This document shows positions 38,886-49,642 of a stretch of DNA of 64,000 nucleotides, piece by piece. The notes beneath the pieces were generated by a model. It saw nothing but the letters and a program-made list of their open reading frames with translations, searched no databases and was not told the origin of the DNA. Source of the stretch: Pelagibacteraceae bacterium. Its GTDB lineage: Bacteria; Pseudomonadota; Alphaproteobacteria; Pelagibacterales; Pelagibacteraceae. The stretch spans positions 1-64,000 of the forward strand of contig PAFH01000001.1 of the NCBI GenBank assembly GCA_002704145.1, written 5' to 3'. Numbering within the stretch: position 1 is the stretch's first letter; each line of letters begins with the position of its first letter. The translations under genes and the position numbers were made by a program.

Positions 38886-39311
38886 TTACTTAAGAACAAT
38901 TAATGGTTGACCAAATTCAACCGGTTGACCATCATTAACTAAAACTTTTTTAACAATACCATCATTTGTTGAAGGAACATGGTTCATAGTTTTCATAGCT
39001 TCAACTATCATTATAGTCTGACCTTTTTTTATTTTATCTCCAACTTCAACAAATTTTTTCCCACCTGGTTCTGAAGCTAGATAAGCAGTACCTATGATAG
39101 GAGATTTTATTCTTATTCCATCCCCGTCTTCTGATTTACTTAATACAGATTTGTTGGGTGACACAATTGCAGAAGTTGTGATTTGTTCTACTCCTTTGGA
39201 GGCTTTAGAAACTTTAATCCTAGTTTGTCCCTCTTGGTACTCTAGTTCTGTTAAGTTAAATTCTGCTAGGTGTTTTACAAGTTCTTCAATTAATTTTTTA
39301 TTTATTTTCAT
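38886..39311 (-). CDS. accB: Biotin carboxyl carrier protein of acetyl-CoA carboxylase
   Basis: Carries carboxybiotin between AccC and the transcarboxylase. 141 residues, with a short N-terminal helical part, a flexible alanine/serine linker, and the C-terminal biotinyl domain; the biotinylated lysine is K107 in VEAMKTMNHV. It overlaps aroQ by 14 bp and precedes accC. Confidence 0.96.
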   Translation of the reverse strand: MKINKKLIEELVKHLAEFNLTELEYQEGQTRIKVSKASKGVEQITTSAIVSPNKSVLSKSEDGDGIRIKSPIIGTAYLASEPGGKKFVEVGDKIKKGQTIMIVEAMKTMNHVPSTNDGIVKKVLVNDGQPVEFGQPLIVLK

Positions 39312-39744
39312 TTTTTAAATAATTTTTCATTGCTTCCAACGCTATTATATACCCATTAGAACCGAAGCCACATAATACACTTTTAGCAATTTTACTAATC
39401 AAAGATTTATGCCTGAAATCTTCCCTGTTGTAAATATTAGTTATATGTAATTCAATTATAGGTATTTTAAGTATTTTCAATGCATCATGGATGGCTACTG
39501 ATGTATGTGTATAACCCCCCGCATTTATAATCATACCATGTTGTTCTTGTCTTGATTTTTGAATTTCGTCGACTAATTTACCCTCTTCATTTGATTGAAA
39601 AAAAGTAATTTTAATATCGTTTTTTTCTGAAAAATCGTTACAATTTTTTTCAATATCTTTTAATGTTATGTTTCCATATTTATCTTTTTCTCTTTCACCT
39701 AATAGGTTGAGATTTGGTCCATTGAGAATTATAATTTTATGCAT
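39298..39744 (-). CDS. aroQ: 3-dehydroquinate dehydratase, type II
   Basis: Third step of the shikimate pathway. The 148-residue dodecameric type II enzyme is identified by IILNGPNLNLLGERE (catalytic Tyr/Arg region), GMIINAGGYTHTSVAIHDAL, IELHITNIYNREDFRHKS with the catalytic His, and GFGSNGYIIAL. The order aroQ-accB-accC is frequent in Proteobacteria. It is divergent from thiS with 34 bp between. Confidence 0.96.
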   Translation of the reverse strand: MHKIIILNGPNLNLLGEREKDKYGNITLKDIEKNCNDFSEKNDIKITFFQSNEEGKLVDEIQKSRQEQHGMIINAGGYTHTSVAIHDALKILKIPIIELHITNIYNREDFRHKSLISKIAKSVLCGFGSNGYIIALEAMKNYLKNENK

Positions 39745-39778
39745 TATAAGTTTTATAAATTAGTTAGTGAGCTCAATT

Positions 39779-39982
39779 ATGGCAAAAATACTGTTAAATG
39801 GCAAAAAAATTAGCATTAAGCCTAAAACTAGTATTTATGATATCCTAAAAAAGTATAGGCTTAATGATAAAAAAGTAGCAATAGAATACAATGGAACAAT
39901 AATCCAAAAATTAAATTATAAAAAAAGATTATTAAAAAATAAAGATATATTAGAAGTAGTTTACTTTATAGGCGGCGGATAA
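39779..39982 (+). CDS. thiS: Sulfur carrier protein ThiS
   Basis: Ubiquitin-like carrier that donates thiocarboxylate sulfur to thiazole synthase. 67 residues ending in the reactive diglycine (YFIGGG). The chosen ATG at 39779 gives [12 protein letters not shown]; a GTG four codons upstream is unlikely. It is 1 bp before thiG, so the sulfur carrier and its user are coupled. The 34 bp upstream gap leaves no room for a TPP riboswitch. Confidence 0.9.
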   Translation: MAKILLNGKKISIKPKTSIYDILKKYRLNDKKVAIEYNGTIIQKLNYKKRLLKNKDILEVVYFIGGG

Positions 39983-39983
39983 T

Positions 39984-40757
39984 ATGCAAAAAGATCTTTT
40001 AAAAATATACAAATATAAACTTAAGTCTCGTTTAATAGTAGGGACAGGAAAGTACAAAAGTTTTGGTGAGACTGCTAAAGCGGTAAAAGAGTCCGGAGCT
40101 GATATGGTAACTGTGGCAGTAAGAAGAGTAAATATACTTGATAAAAAAAAACCAATGCTAACCGATTATTTGAATCCAAAAAAAATAATTTATTTACCTA
40201 ATACCGCAGGATGTTTTACCTCTGAGGAAGCTTTAAGAACTCTTAGACTGGCAAGAACAATGGGTGGATGGAAACTAGTAAAATTAGAGGTTCTAGGCGA
40301 TAAAAAAACTTTATATCCCAATATGATAGAGACTATTAAATCAACTAGAGTTTTAGTTAAAGAGGGTTTTAAAGTGATGGTTTACTGTACTGATGATCCT
40401 TTACTAGCAAAAAAATTAGAGGATGTCGGTGCTTCTGCAATTATGCCCTTAGCTTCACCGATAGGCTCAGGACTTGGAATACAAAATAAGATAAATATTT
40501 CTTTAATAATTAAACAATCAAAAGTTCCAGTGATTATAGATGCTGGAATTGGAACCGCATCAGATGCCACAATAGCTATGGAAATGGGTTGTGCTGGAGT
40601 TTTAATAAATAGTGCTATCGCAAATTCTAAGGACCCAATAAAAATGGCTAAAGCTTTTAAAAATGCTGTGATATCAGGAAGAGACTCTTTTTTAGCGGGG
40701 CGTATGAAAAAAAAAAATTTAGCTAGCCCAAGTTCACCCATAAAAGGTTTAATCTAA
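39984..40757 (+). CDS. thiG: Thiazole synthase
   Basis: Condenses deoxyxylulose phosphate, a glycine-derived imine and ThiS sulfur into the thiamine thiazole. 257-residue barrel: [19 protein letters not shown], the Schiff-base lysine region [29 protein letters not shown] and [17 protein letters not shown] are all family marks. The pyrimidine branch gene thiC and the oxidase thiO/thiH are not in this window. Stop interlocks with the RNase E/G gene (CTAA). Confidence 0.96.
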   Translation: MQKDLLKIYKYKLKSRLIVGTGKYKSFGETAKAVKESGADMVTVAVRRVNILDKKKPMLTDYLNPKKIIYLPNTAGCFTSEEALRTLRLARTMGGWKLVKLEVLGDKKTLYPNMIETIKSTRVLVKEGFKVMVYCTDDPLLAKKLEDVGASAIMPLASPIGSGLGIQNKINISLIIKQSKVPVIIDAGIGTASDATIAMEMGCAGVLINSAIANSKDPIKMAKAFKNAVISGRDSFLAGRMKKKNLASPSSPIKGLI

Positions 40758-42577
40758 CTTTTTTTTTTACGTCTGACCCACAAAGTTCTTGGTTTTTTCA
40801 ATTTTTTTTTTAAATTTTTAGTTTTTTTAGATTTTTTTGCTAGTATTTTACTTTCTCCTTTAATTTCTGTTTTTTTCTTAATTTGATCTTTGTTTTCTTT
40901 AAGTTCATCTATTTTATCAATTTTTTCATAAGAATTTATAATTTTCTTTGACTTATTTAAAAGATCAATTCTGTACTCTGGTATGATTAGTTTCGCATCT
41001 GGTAAAAAATTTATTTTAAATGAATATTTTTTTTCGAAATATTCAATTTCTTTAGAAAGCTTATTATCTATATAAAGTTTTACTTTTTCAGGGACATAAG
41101 CTTTTATTATTTTAACTTTATTGTTAAATGCCAATAGTTCAATTTTTTTAATTATTTTCTGAGCGAAAGATTTCAAAGATAAAATAGTTTCCCAACTTAT
41201 AGAGGCTTCTCTCAATCTTTGTCTGGTCATCTCTAATAAACCAAAATTACTAATTCTTCCAACTTGAATCCGAGCTCTATCTCTTCTAATGCTTTCTCTC
41301 ATTTTTTTTTCTACGCTTCTTCTATTATAAAAATTCATCATATCGATAAAATCTATAACTATTAAACCTGATAAATCTCTTAACTTTATTTGACGACATA
41401 TCTCTTCGGCTGCTTCTAGATTAGTATTCAAAGCTGTTTTTTCAATATTGGATTGTTTTGTCGATTGTCCAGAGTTAATATCAATAGCGACTAATGCTTC
41501 AGTAGGGTTTATTACTAAGTATCCCCCTGATTTTAGTTTTACCGTTGGTTCAAATATATTATTTAATTCTTTTTCTATATTAGCGTCATGAAAGAGAGGA
41601 ATTTTTCCTCTGTATTTTTTTATATTTTTTACATTTTTTGGCATTAACTCCTTCATGAATTTTTTTGCTTTCTGATAGGCTTCGTTTCCATCGATATAAA
41701 CATTTTTAGTTTCGTTATCGTACGTGTCTCTTATTGTACGTTTTATAATGTCCCCCTCTTCATAAACTAAAGATGGAGCGTTTGAGTTTAGTGCGTTATC
41801 TCTTATTTCTTCCCAAGTTTTTAATGTATTTTGAAAATCTTTTTCTATTTCATTTTTTGTTTTATTTGCTCCGGCAGTCCTGACAATCACTCCCATACTC
41901 TTTGGAATTTCAATCTGATTTAATATCTCTCTTATTTTTTGCCTATCATTAGAATTAAAGATTTTTCTAGAAATACCTCCCCCTTTGGGTGTGTTAGGCA
42001 TTAAAACCATATATTTACCGGCCAAAGAAATAAATGTTGTTAAAGCAGCTCCCTTTTGTCCTCTCTCTTCTTTGATAACTTGAATCAAAATTACTTGGCC
42101 AGGTTTAATAACTTCCTGTATTTTGTACTTTTTTAAACCATATGATATTTTAAGCTCTTCTCTATATTCTTTTTTTATTTCATCATCATTTTTAATTGTA
42201 GTTTTGTCTTCTTCACTTTGAGAGGAGGTAGAATTTTTATTTTTTTCGCTTGTAATTTCATCGAGATTTTTATTTTTAAGATTTTCTCTTATCTTCTCTT
42301 CAGCGTCTCTAATTTTATCCTTATCTTCCAAAGGTATTTGATAATAATCTGACTGGATGTCGTTAAATGCTAAAAATCCATGTCTTATTCTACCAAAGTT
42401 AACAAAAGCTGCTTGTAGAGAGGGTTCTACTCTACTTATTGTTCCAAGATAAATATTATTTTTAAAATTTAGCTTATTTTTATCTTCAAACTCATATTCC
42501 TCAATTGATGAGTTTGACTTGAGTACAATGCGTGTTTCATTTGGATGCGAGGCATCGATATATAAATTTTTCTCCAT
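40754..42577 (-). CDS. rne: Ribonuclease E/G family protein
   Basis: Endoribonuclease for rRNA processing and mRNA decay. 607 residues: N-terminal S1/RNase-H-like segment ([22 protein letters not shown]), a charged insertion (about 85-140) splitting the S1 domain, RNase E-type catalytic block with [24 protein letters not shown] and [11 protein letters not shown], and DNase-I-like region ending [25 protein letters not shown]. The zinc-link CPxCxG that normally follows is missing: the chain passes from LREASISWE (about 455) into the small domain. Lysine-rich C-terminal tail; no long RNase E scaffold. Between E and G, I cannot decide. Confidence 0.9.
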   Translation of the reverse strand: MEKNLYIDASHPNETRIVLKSNSSIEEYEFEDKNKLNFKNNIYLGTISRVEPSLQAAFVNFGRIRHGFLAFNDIQSDYYQIPLEDKDKIRDAEEKIRENLKNKNLDEITSEKNKNSTSSQSEEDKTTIKNDDEIKKEYREELKISYGLKKYKIQEVIKPGQVILIQVIKEERGQKGAALTTFISLAGKYMVLMPNTPKGGGISRKIFNSNDRQKIREILNQIEIPKSMGVIVRTAGANKTKNEIEKDFQNTLKTWEEIRDNALNSNAPSLVYEEGDIIKRTIRDTYDNETKNVYIDGNEAYQKAKKFMKELMPKNVKNIKKYRGKIPLFHDANIEKELNNIFEPTVKLKSGGYLVINPTEALVAIDINSGQSTKQSNIEKTALNTNLEAAEEICRQIKLRDLSGLIVIDFIDMMNFYNRRSVEKKMRESIRRDRARIQVGRISNFGLLEMTRQRLREASISWETILSLKSFAQKIIKKIELLAFNNKVKIIKAYVPEKVKLYIDNKLSKEIEYFEKKYSFKINFLPDAKLIIPEYRIDLLNKSKKIINSYEKIDKIDELKENKDQIKKKTEIKGESKILAKKSKKTKNLKKKLKKPRTLWVRRKKKS

Positions 42578-42721
42578 TTTGATTGAATTCCTTTTGATGT
42601 AATAAGTTTAAAAACTTTGAATTTTAACATTTTTATACTCTATACAATTTTTCAATAATTGCACTCATTATAATTTCTCATGCCCTAAGATGGCCAAATT
42701 TGATACATTACATGATAACAG

Positions 42722-45071
42722 ATGATCAAATTTTTAAATTTTTCGGCTAAATTTTTTATAATATTTCTTATAGTTGCAATATTTCTTTCATTATCTACTC
42801 TTTGGTATTTTAGTATTGGGTTGCCTGATTACAAAAAACTTTCAACATATCAGCCTCCAATTTCAAGTAGAGTTTATTCAGATAATGGTAAATTGATAGC
42901 AGAATATGCTTTAGAAAAAAGATTGTTTATTCCATATGAGTCAGTACCAAAAAAAATTATTAACTCATTTTTATCAGCTGAAGACAAAAATTTTTTTAAC
43001 CACCCAGGAGTAGATGCTAAGGGCATTTTAAGAGCTTTATTTAAAAATCTCAAAAATTTAAATGAAAATAAAAGACTAGAGGGAGCATCTACAATTACAC
43101 AGCAAGTTGCAAAAAATTTTCTTTTAACTAACGAAGTTTCTATAAATAGAAAAATAAAAGAGGCAATTTTAGCTTTTAGGATTGAGCGAGCGTACTCTAA
43201 AGAAAGAATTCTGGAACTTTATTTAAATCAAATTTATTTGGGTCAAGGAACATACGGAATTGCTGCAGCTAGTTTGGAATATTTTGACAAATCAGTTAAA
43301 GATTTAAACTATCCTGAAGCAGCTCTTTTAGCAGCATTACCAAAAGCACCTAGTAAATATGATCCTTATAAATATTATGATACAGCAAAATTTAGAAGAA
43401 ATTTGGTTTTAAATAATCTTGAAAGCAATAATTATATTACCCAAAAAAAATTAGAAGTTTTTAAAAATACTCCAATTAAGTTAAAAAGAAGAAAAATAGA
43501 AATCGTAAATGAGGCAAATTCCTATACTGAAGAGGTAAGAAGATCAATTAAAGAAAAGTATGGTTTTAAAAAACTTTACTCAGAGGGGTTGTCAATTAGA
43601 ACACCTCTTAATATCAACTATCAAATTCAAGCAATTAAATCTCTAAGAAACGGAATAGAGACTTACGACAAAAGACATGGGTGGAGAGGATCTATAACAA
43701 ATAAATTTACGGATAATAATTGGAAAAAAAAAAATAGAAAATATTAAACTAGATCCAACACTAAATTGGAAAATTGGAGAAATCACTGCTGTTGAAGAAA
43801 ACCATATAAAATTTTTGACTTTGAAAGAGCAAAGAGGAAAAATTAGTTTTCAGCAACTTAAATGGGCATTGCCAGGTAAAAAAAAAATAATTGATAAATT
43901 TAATGTTGGGGACATCATTTTTGTTAAAAAAGAAAATAAAAATTGGAATTTAAAACAATATCCAAAAGTTAATGGGGGAATAGTTGCTATTGACCCTTAC
44001 TCTGGAGATGTAAAAGCTCTTGTTGGTGGTTTTAATTTTAGATCAAGTGAGTTTAATAGAGTAACCCAAGCAAAAAGACAGCCAGGCTCTGCTTTTAAAC
44101 CAATTGTTTACGCTGCGGCTTTAGAAAGTGGATATTCGCCTAATTCAATTATTTTAGATGCTCCATTTGTAGAAAGTCAAGGAGTGGGACTTAAAGATTG
44201 GAAACCTGAAAATTATGGAAAAAAGTTTTATGGCCCTACAACTTTAAGAAAAGGAATTGAATATTCTAGAAACTTAATGACCGTAAGAATAGCTAAAACA
44301 TTAGGGTTAAATAAGATATTGGACTTATCGAACAAATTAGAAATTTATGATGATATTCCGGAACTTCTCTCAGTTTCACTTGGATCAGCAGAAACATCAT
44401 TGATAAATTTGACATCAGCTTATGCTTCATTTGTAAACGGTGGAAAAAAAATAGATCCTAATTTAATTTCCAGAATACAGGATAGAAGAGGAAAAACAAT
44501 TTTCAAATTGAATAACAAAAAATGTTTAGGCTGCGATAGATTTTTAAATAATTCAGAAAAACTACCCCTAATAAAGCACGACGAAACTAAAGTATTTAGC
44601 AAAGAAACAGCTTATCAAATGACTTCAATTTTAGAGGGAGTAGTTAAAAGAGGAACAGGAAAAAAACTTAAAGATTTAAAAGTTCCAATTGCGGGTAAAA
44701 CTGGTACGACTAACAATAATTTTGATGCTTGGTTTATAGGCTATACTTCAAATTTAGTAGTTGGTGTATATGTGGGTTTTGATAGCCCAAAAACGCTTGG
44801 TAAATATGAAACTGGTTCTAAAGCTGCTTTACCAATTTTCAAAGAATTTATTAAAAATACTCTTTATAAAGAAGATTTTAAAGATTTCGAAATTCCCGAA
44901 GGAATATATTTAACGTCATTAAATTATGATACTGGTATAAAATCATCATTAGGTAACAAAAATACAATAATCGAAGCTTTGAAAGAAAAAGATATTAACA
45001 ACATAGATAATAACAAATTAATATCGATAAGTTCTTATGATAAACTAATAAAATATAGACAATTTTACTAA
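42722..45071 (+). CDS. mrcA: Penicillin-binding protein 1A, frame broken at an 11-A run
   Basis: Bifunctional class A PBP that polymerises and cross-links peptidoglycan at the inner membrane. N-terminal anchor helix (about 8-30); glycosyltransferase domain with catalytic E87 (AEDKNFFNHP) and EGASTITQQVAKNF; transpeptidase with SxxK at S456 (GSAFK), SRN at 515-517 and KTG at 659-661. The first part stops at 43747; the second continues from 43734 in another frame (IENIKLDPTLNWKIG). The switch is at the eleven A of 43724-43734; ten A give an intact 782-residue protein. All active sites are kept. A TATAAT at 42669-42674 is a possible -10 element. Confidence 0.9.
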
Positions 45072-46160
45072 TGCAAAACTTTGATAATAAAATTACACTT
45101 GCAGAGAAAACTCTTAATAATATAAGGGGGTATCTTTGAAAAAAATAAAATCAAGCTTAAGTTAGAAAAAATAGAAAAAATTCTTACTGAAGAAAACTTC
45201 TGGAAAGATAAAATTAAGGTAAAAAAAACTGTAAGAGAGAAAAAAATTTACGAAAACATTTTAGACTCATTTGACAAGTCAATAAAAGAAATCAAAAATT
45301 TAAAAGATTTGCACGAACTAGCGTCGGAAGAAAAAAATGAAGAAATTTTGAACGACTGTTATAACAAAGTTGTTCAATTGACTGATAATATTAAAAAAAA
45401 TGAAATAAATTGTTTTCTTTCTGGAGAGAACGACGATTTTGATATTTATCTCGAAATACATGCTGGAGCTGGAGGCACGGAAAGTCAAGATTGGGCAGAT
45501 ATGTTGAGACGAATGTATTTAAAATGGTTTGATAAAAAAAAATTTAATTATGAAATTATAAGTGAACATAAAGGAGAAGAAGCAGGGATTAAGTCATCTA
45601 CGCTTAAAGTTAATGGTAACTATCTTTATGGCCTGATGAGAGGAGAGTCAGGTGTGCATAGACTAGTAAGGATATCTCCTTTTGATAGCGGCGCAAGAAG
45701 ACATACAAGTTTTGCTAGTGTGTGGGTATACCCTGCAGTAGAAGATGATATAAAAATTAAAATAGATGAAAAAGATTTAAGAGTAGATACTTATAGATCG
45801 AGTGGCGCAGGAGGCCAACATGTTAATACTACTGATAGTGCAGTTAGAATAACTCATATCCCCACGAAAATAGTTGTTCAATGTCAGAATGAAAGATCGC
45901 AGCACAAAAATAAGGAAACATGTTTTAAAATGTTAAAAGCAAGGCTTTATGAGTACGAGATACAAAAAAGGGAAGCGGAAAATAAAAAACAATTAAGTTC
46001 CAAAACAGATATTGGCTGGGGGCATCAAATCAGATCTTATGTACTTCAACCATATCAACTTGTAAAAGATTTAAGAAATAAGGTAGAAAATACCAACCCA
46101 ACTGATGTTTTAAATGGAAATATAGATCAGTTTATAGAAGCAGGGATTATAAATAAATAA
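45071..46160 (+). CDS. prfB: Peptide chain release factor 2 with programmed +1 frameshift
   Basis: Releases peptides at UAA and UGA. Translation begins at 45071 (MQNFDNKITLAEKT...), reaches an in-frame UGA at 45137-45139, and resumes +1 (skipping T45137) as LEKNKIKLKLEKIEK, giving a 362-residue protein. The class I RF hallmarks are the UGA/UAA-recognition tripeptide SPF (HRLVRISPFDSG) and the catalytic GGQ at 247-249 with AGGQHVNTTDSAVR. Start overlaps mrcA by one base (TAATG), and the AsmA-like gene starts at its last base. The break is functional autoregulation, unlike the poly-A breaks elsewhere in the window. Confidence 0.96.
45125..45139 (+). promoter_or_regulatory. RF2 programmed +1 frameshift signal
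   Basis: The stretch AGGGGGTATCTTTGA contains every element of the canonical RF2 recoding site: an internal Shine-Dalgarno-like AGGGGG, three-base spacer, slippery CUU (Leu) codon and in-frame UGA. When RF2 is scarce the ribosome pauses at UGA and slips forward one base on CUU-U. Family knowledge gives the mechanism; the sequence supplies the exact site. Confidence 0.95.
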
Positions 46161-48352
46161 TGAAAAGAATATTACTGAATTTTTTTATATTAATATTTTT
46201 TATATTAATCATACTGTTATCAATTTTGTCTACCTCAGGTTATGAAACTAAAAGATTTAACGAAATTATAGCAGATAGAATAAATAAAAATGATAAAAAA
46301 ATTTTGTTAAAGATAGATAAAATTAAATTTAAAATTGATATTAAAAATTTTAGTTTGTTTTTAGAAACATCAAATCCTAAAATAATTTATTTTGATCAAG
46401 ATATACCAGTTAAAAATGTAAAAGCTTATTTAAATTTACCTTCGCTTTTGAAATCGGAAACTATAATTGAAAAAGTTTATATTGATTTAAAAGAGATAAA
46501 TTTAAAACAGTTGCAGAAGATAATTTTAAAAACAAAGCCGTCAAATTTAAACAGTTTTGTCAGCAATAAAGTAAAAAGAGGTAAAATTAGTGCCAGAATT
46601 GAACTATATATAGATGAAGACCAAAAAGTAAAAAATTATATTACTTCTGGAGAAGTAAAAGAAATGGAAGCTTTAATTTACGATAATTTAAATTTGAAAG
46701 ACACTAATTTTAATTTTTTTTCGGACTCATCAGATATATTAATCAAAAATATTAATAGCTATGCAAATGGAATAATTTTGAAAAATGGGAACTTATACAT
46801 TAAAAGAGATGAGGAGATAAATCTAAAATCAGATTTTTTGACTGAAATAAATCTTAATGGAAAAAATATTGAAAATTATTCAAAATTTTTTAAAAATTTA
46901 AAGTTTGTAAATTCACAAACTTATTTAGAGGCTAATCTTGAACATTTTTTAGATGTAACTTTTGATAAAACTTTCAAATTAACTAATTTTTCATATAAGA
47001 ACAAAGGTAAGCTAGAGAGTTTAAAAATTAAATTTCAGAATTCTATTGAAAATCAAATCTTAAAAAAAGAAATTAAAGATGTTTATTTTAAAGACTCACA
47101 ATTAAACACTAGATTTAGTTCAGATAAAAAAAATATTATTGAGGCATCAGGTTTATATAGTTTTAACGATAAATTATTTCAAGATTTTAAGATTAAAAAT
47201 ATTTTTTCTGATGAAAAATCAAATACAGAGTTAACTTTTCAATTTGCAGAAGAATTAGAATTGGATGTTATTAACTATAAAAAACCCCTGGATAAAAATG
47301 TAAATATCTCATTATTGTTTGAAAAAAATAAAGATTTATTAAATATAAAAAAATTTAAATTTCAAGAAAGTAGTAATTTTATTGAAATAGATAATCTTAA
47401 AATTAAAAACGAAAAATTGATATCAGTTGATAAAATTAAAGTAAAAACATTTAAAGAGAAAAAACAAAAAAATAACTTTATCTTGAATTTCGGAAATAAA
47501 ATAGAAATTATTGGAAGTTACTATGATGCACAAAATATAAATAAACTTTTAAATAACAAAAAAAAAGGTTCAAATATTTTGAAAAATGTTAATAAAAAAA
47601 TTGAAATAGACATAGAAAATATTTCTACACCGCTTTCACAAAAACTAAAAAATTTTAAATTGATTGGAGTGATAAATAACGGTGAATTTGTAAAAATTTC
47701 ATCTAAAGGAGATTTTGGAAATAATAAATATTTGGATATTTCACTTAAAAGTGATTTAAAAAATAAAAAAAAATTTTTAGAAGTTTATTCTGATTTACCC
47801 CAACCTTTACTTTCCGAGTATAGTTTTTTTAAAGGCTTAACCAAAGGAGTTCTAAACTTTTCATCTGTAATTGAAGATAATTCATCATTTTCTAAACTAG
47901 TAATAGATAATTTTAAAGTAGTCGAGGCACCCGGAGTGGTAAAATTGCTTTCCTTAGCTGATTTTGGAGGTTTAGCTGATTTAGCAGAAGGTGATGGACT
48001 ATCATTTGATAAAATGGAAATTAAGATGACAAATACTAAAGGTTTTTTGAAATTAGATGAATTATATGCGGTTGGACCAAGTATTTCTGTTTTGATGGAG
48101 GGATATAAAGAAGAAAAAGGCCTAATAAGTTTACGTGGTACTTTGGTTCCAGCAAAAAACTTAAATAAATTACTATCTAAAATTCCAGTTATTGGAAATA
48201 TAATTATTCCGCAAGAGGTTGGAGAAGGATTGTTTGGGGTTAGTTTTAAAATAAAGGGTAAGCCTGGCCAAATTAAAACAAGCATAAACCCAATTAAAAC
48301 TTTAACTCCACGTTTTATTTCTAGAGCTTTAGAAAAAAGTAAAAAAAATTAA
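46160..48352 (+). CDS. AsmA/TamB-like envelope protein
   Basis: A 730-residue protein with an N-terminal signal-anchor helix (about residues 5-27) and a long beta-rich, lysine-rich periplasmic body. The C-terminal region (from KLLSLADFGGLADLAEGDGLSFDKMEIKM, about 595, through AVGPSISVLMEGYKEEKGLISLRGTLVPAKNLNKLLSKIPVIG) resembles the AsmA-like domain of YhdP/TamB-type proteins, linked in other bacteria to phospholipid transport to the outer membrane. Specific family (DUF3971 versus AsmA) is uncertain. Starts at the last base of prfB; stop interlocks with tyrS (TTAA). Confidence 0.65.
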   Translation: MKRILLNFFILIFFILIILLSILSTSGYETKRFNEIIADRINKNDKKILLKIDKIKFKIDIKNFSLFLETSNPKIIYFDQDIPVKNVKAYLNLPSLLKSETIIEKVYIDLKEINLKQLQKIILKTKPSNLNSFVSNKVKRGKISARIELYIDEDQKVKNYITSGEVKEMEALIYDNLNLKDTNFNFFSDSSDILIKNINSYANGIILKNGNLYIKRDEEINLKSDFLTEINLNGKNIENYSKFFKNLKFVNSQTYLEANLEHFLDVTFDKTFKLTNFSYKNKGKLESLKIKFQNSIENQILKKEIKDVYFKDSQLNTRFSSDKKNIIEASGLYSFNDKLFQDFKIKNIFSDEKSNTELTFQFAEELELDVINYKKPLDKNVNISLLFEKNKDLLNIKKFKFQESSNFIEIDNLKIKNEKLISVDKIKVKTFKEKKQKNNFILNFGNKIEIIGSYYDAQNINKLLNNKKKGSNILKNVNKKIEIDIENISTPLSQKLKNFKLIGVINNGEFVKISSKGDFGNNKYLDISLKSDLKNKKKFLEVYSDLPQPLLSEYSFFKGLTKGVLNFSSVIEDNSSFSKLVIDNFKVVEAPGVVKLLSLADFGGLADLAEGDGLSFDKMEIKMTNTKGFLKLDELYAVGPSISVLMEGYKEEKGLISLRGTLVPAKNLNKLLSKIPVIGNIIIPQEVGEGLFGVSFKIKGKPGQIKTSINPIKTLTPRFISRALEKSKKN

Positions 48353-49587
48353 ACAATTTTAAAAATATAATGCTTTTTCTTTCCAAAAGAAATTTTCAAA
48401 TTTTTATCATTATTAAAGTCCTCAATATTAACTATTTTGTTCTCATCTTTTAAAAGTTGATTATTAATTTTTAAAGCATTACTTTTGATAGCTCTTCTTG
48501 CATCACTTTTAGAGGACATAATTTTATTATCTGATAATAAATCTAATATCTTTATACCTTTTATTATAAGAGTTCTTTTTAATTTAAATTCAGGAAGATT
48601 CGCTCCAACTCCACCCTTAAATGTTTCTTTTGCTGTTTTTTCAGCATTTAAAGAGGCAACATTACCATGCAGTATTTTGGTAGCTTCGTTAGCGAGTAAT
48701 ATTTTTAATTTATTAACGTTTTTTTCATTTTGAATTAATCTGTCAATTTCTTCAACATCAATTTCTGTAAAAAAATTTAAAAATCTTTTTATATCTTTAT
48801 CATCTGTATTTCTCCAAAACTGCCAATAATCATATGCTGAGAATAAGTTTTCATTTAACCAAACTGCTCCCTTTTCAGTTTTACCCATTTTTACTCCTGA
48901 TGATAAAGTGATAAGTGGAGTAGTTAAACCGAAGGACTCCTGTTTCAGAATTCTTCTTATAAGATCAACACCACTAACAATATTTCCCCATTGATCTGAA
49001 CCCCCTATTTGTAAAACACAATTTTTTTTTTCAAATAACTTATAGAAATCGTATGCTTGTAAAATCATATAATTAAATTCCATATAGCTTAAAGACTGTT
49101 CTCTTTCTAACCTTAGTTTAATACTTTCAAAGGCTAACATTTTATTTATAGTAAAGTGACTACCTATCTTTCTTAAAAATTCTATAAAATTTAATTTTGA
49201 CAACCAATCATAATTATCTACAAAAATTGGCTTTGTATTTTTATTCTTATGATCTAATATTTTATTAAAGATTTTTTTAATATTTTGAATATTTTTTTTT
49301 ATTATTTTTTTTTCTAAAATTTTTCTAGTTGCATCTTTTCCAGAAGGATCTCCGATTAAAGTTGTACCACCACCCAATAGAACTATTGGACGGTGCCCAT
49401 GTTTTTGCATTAATCTCAAAACCATTATTTGTAACAAACTTCCAACATGAAGACTACTTGCGGTACAATCAAATCCTATATAAGCAGAAATTGATTGTTT
49501 ATTACATCTATCACTTAATTTATTTAAATCTGTGCATTGATTTAAATAACCTCTAGACTGCATTTCTGACAAAAAAGCATTTTTCAT
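48349..49587 (-). CDS. tyrS: Tyrosyl-tRNA synthetase
   Basis: Class I enzyme charging tRNA-Tyr. 412 residues: tyrosine-binding GFDCTASSLHVGSL (the HVGS form of HIGH, near residue 46), GSDQWGNIVSGVDL, the KMSKS-equivalent KMGKTEKGAVWL (about 230), and a C-terminal S4 RNA-binding domain (about 340-405, SKSDARRAIKSNALKINNQL). Single-gene unit; converges with the AsmA-like gene and is 55 bp from divergent anmK. Confidence 0.96.
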   Translation of the reverse strand: MKNAFLSEMQSRGYLNQCTDLNKLSDRCNKQSISAYIGFDCTASSLHVGSLLQIMVLRLMQKHGHRPIVLLGGGTTLIGDPSGKDATRKILEKKIIKKNIQNIKKIFNKILDHKNKNTKPIFVDNYDWLSKLNFIEFLRKIGSHFTINKMLAFESIKLRLEREQSLSYMEFNYMILQAYDFYKLFEKKNCVLQIGGSDQWGNIVSGVDLIRRILKQESFGLTTPLITLSSGVKMGKTEKGAVWLNENLFSAYDYWQFWRNTDDKDIKRFLNFFTEIDVEEIDRLIQNEKNVNKLKILLANEATKILHGNVASLNAEKTAKETFKGGVGANLPEFKLKRTLIIKGIKILDLLSDNKIMSSKSDARRAIKSNALKINNQLLKDENKIVNIEDFNNDKNLKISFGKKKHYIFKIV

Positions 49588-49642
49588 AGAACAATTTGTT
49601 TAATCCACTATTATACAAAAAATATTATAAATAAATAAAAAT

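Noticed and set aside
39745..39778. TPP riboswitch before thiS
   Set aside because: Only 34 bp separate aroQ and thiS, too short for the element.
40382..40741. 119-codon minus-strand ORF
   Set aside because: Antisense to thiG.
45071..46160. prfB as a broken gene because of TGA at 45137
   Set aside because: The stop is the known programmed frameshift with AGGGGG and CTTTGA, not decay.
47785..48285. 166-codon minus-strand ORF
   Set aside because: Shadow of the AsmA-like gene; Ser/Pro-rich antisense sequence, no start signal.
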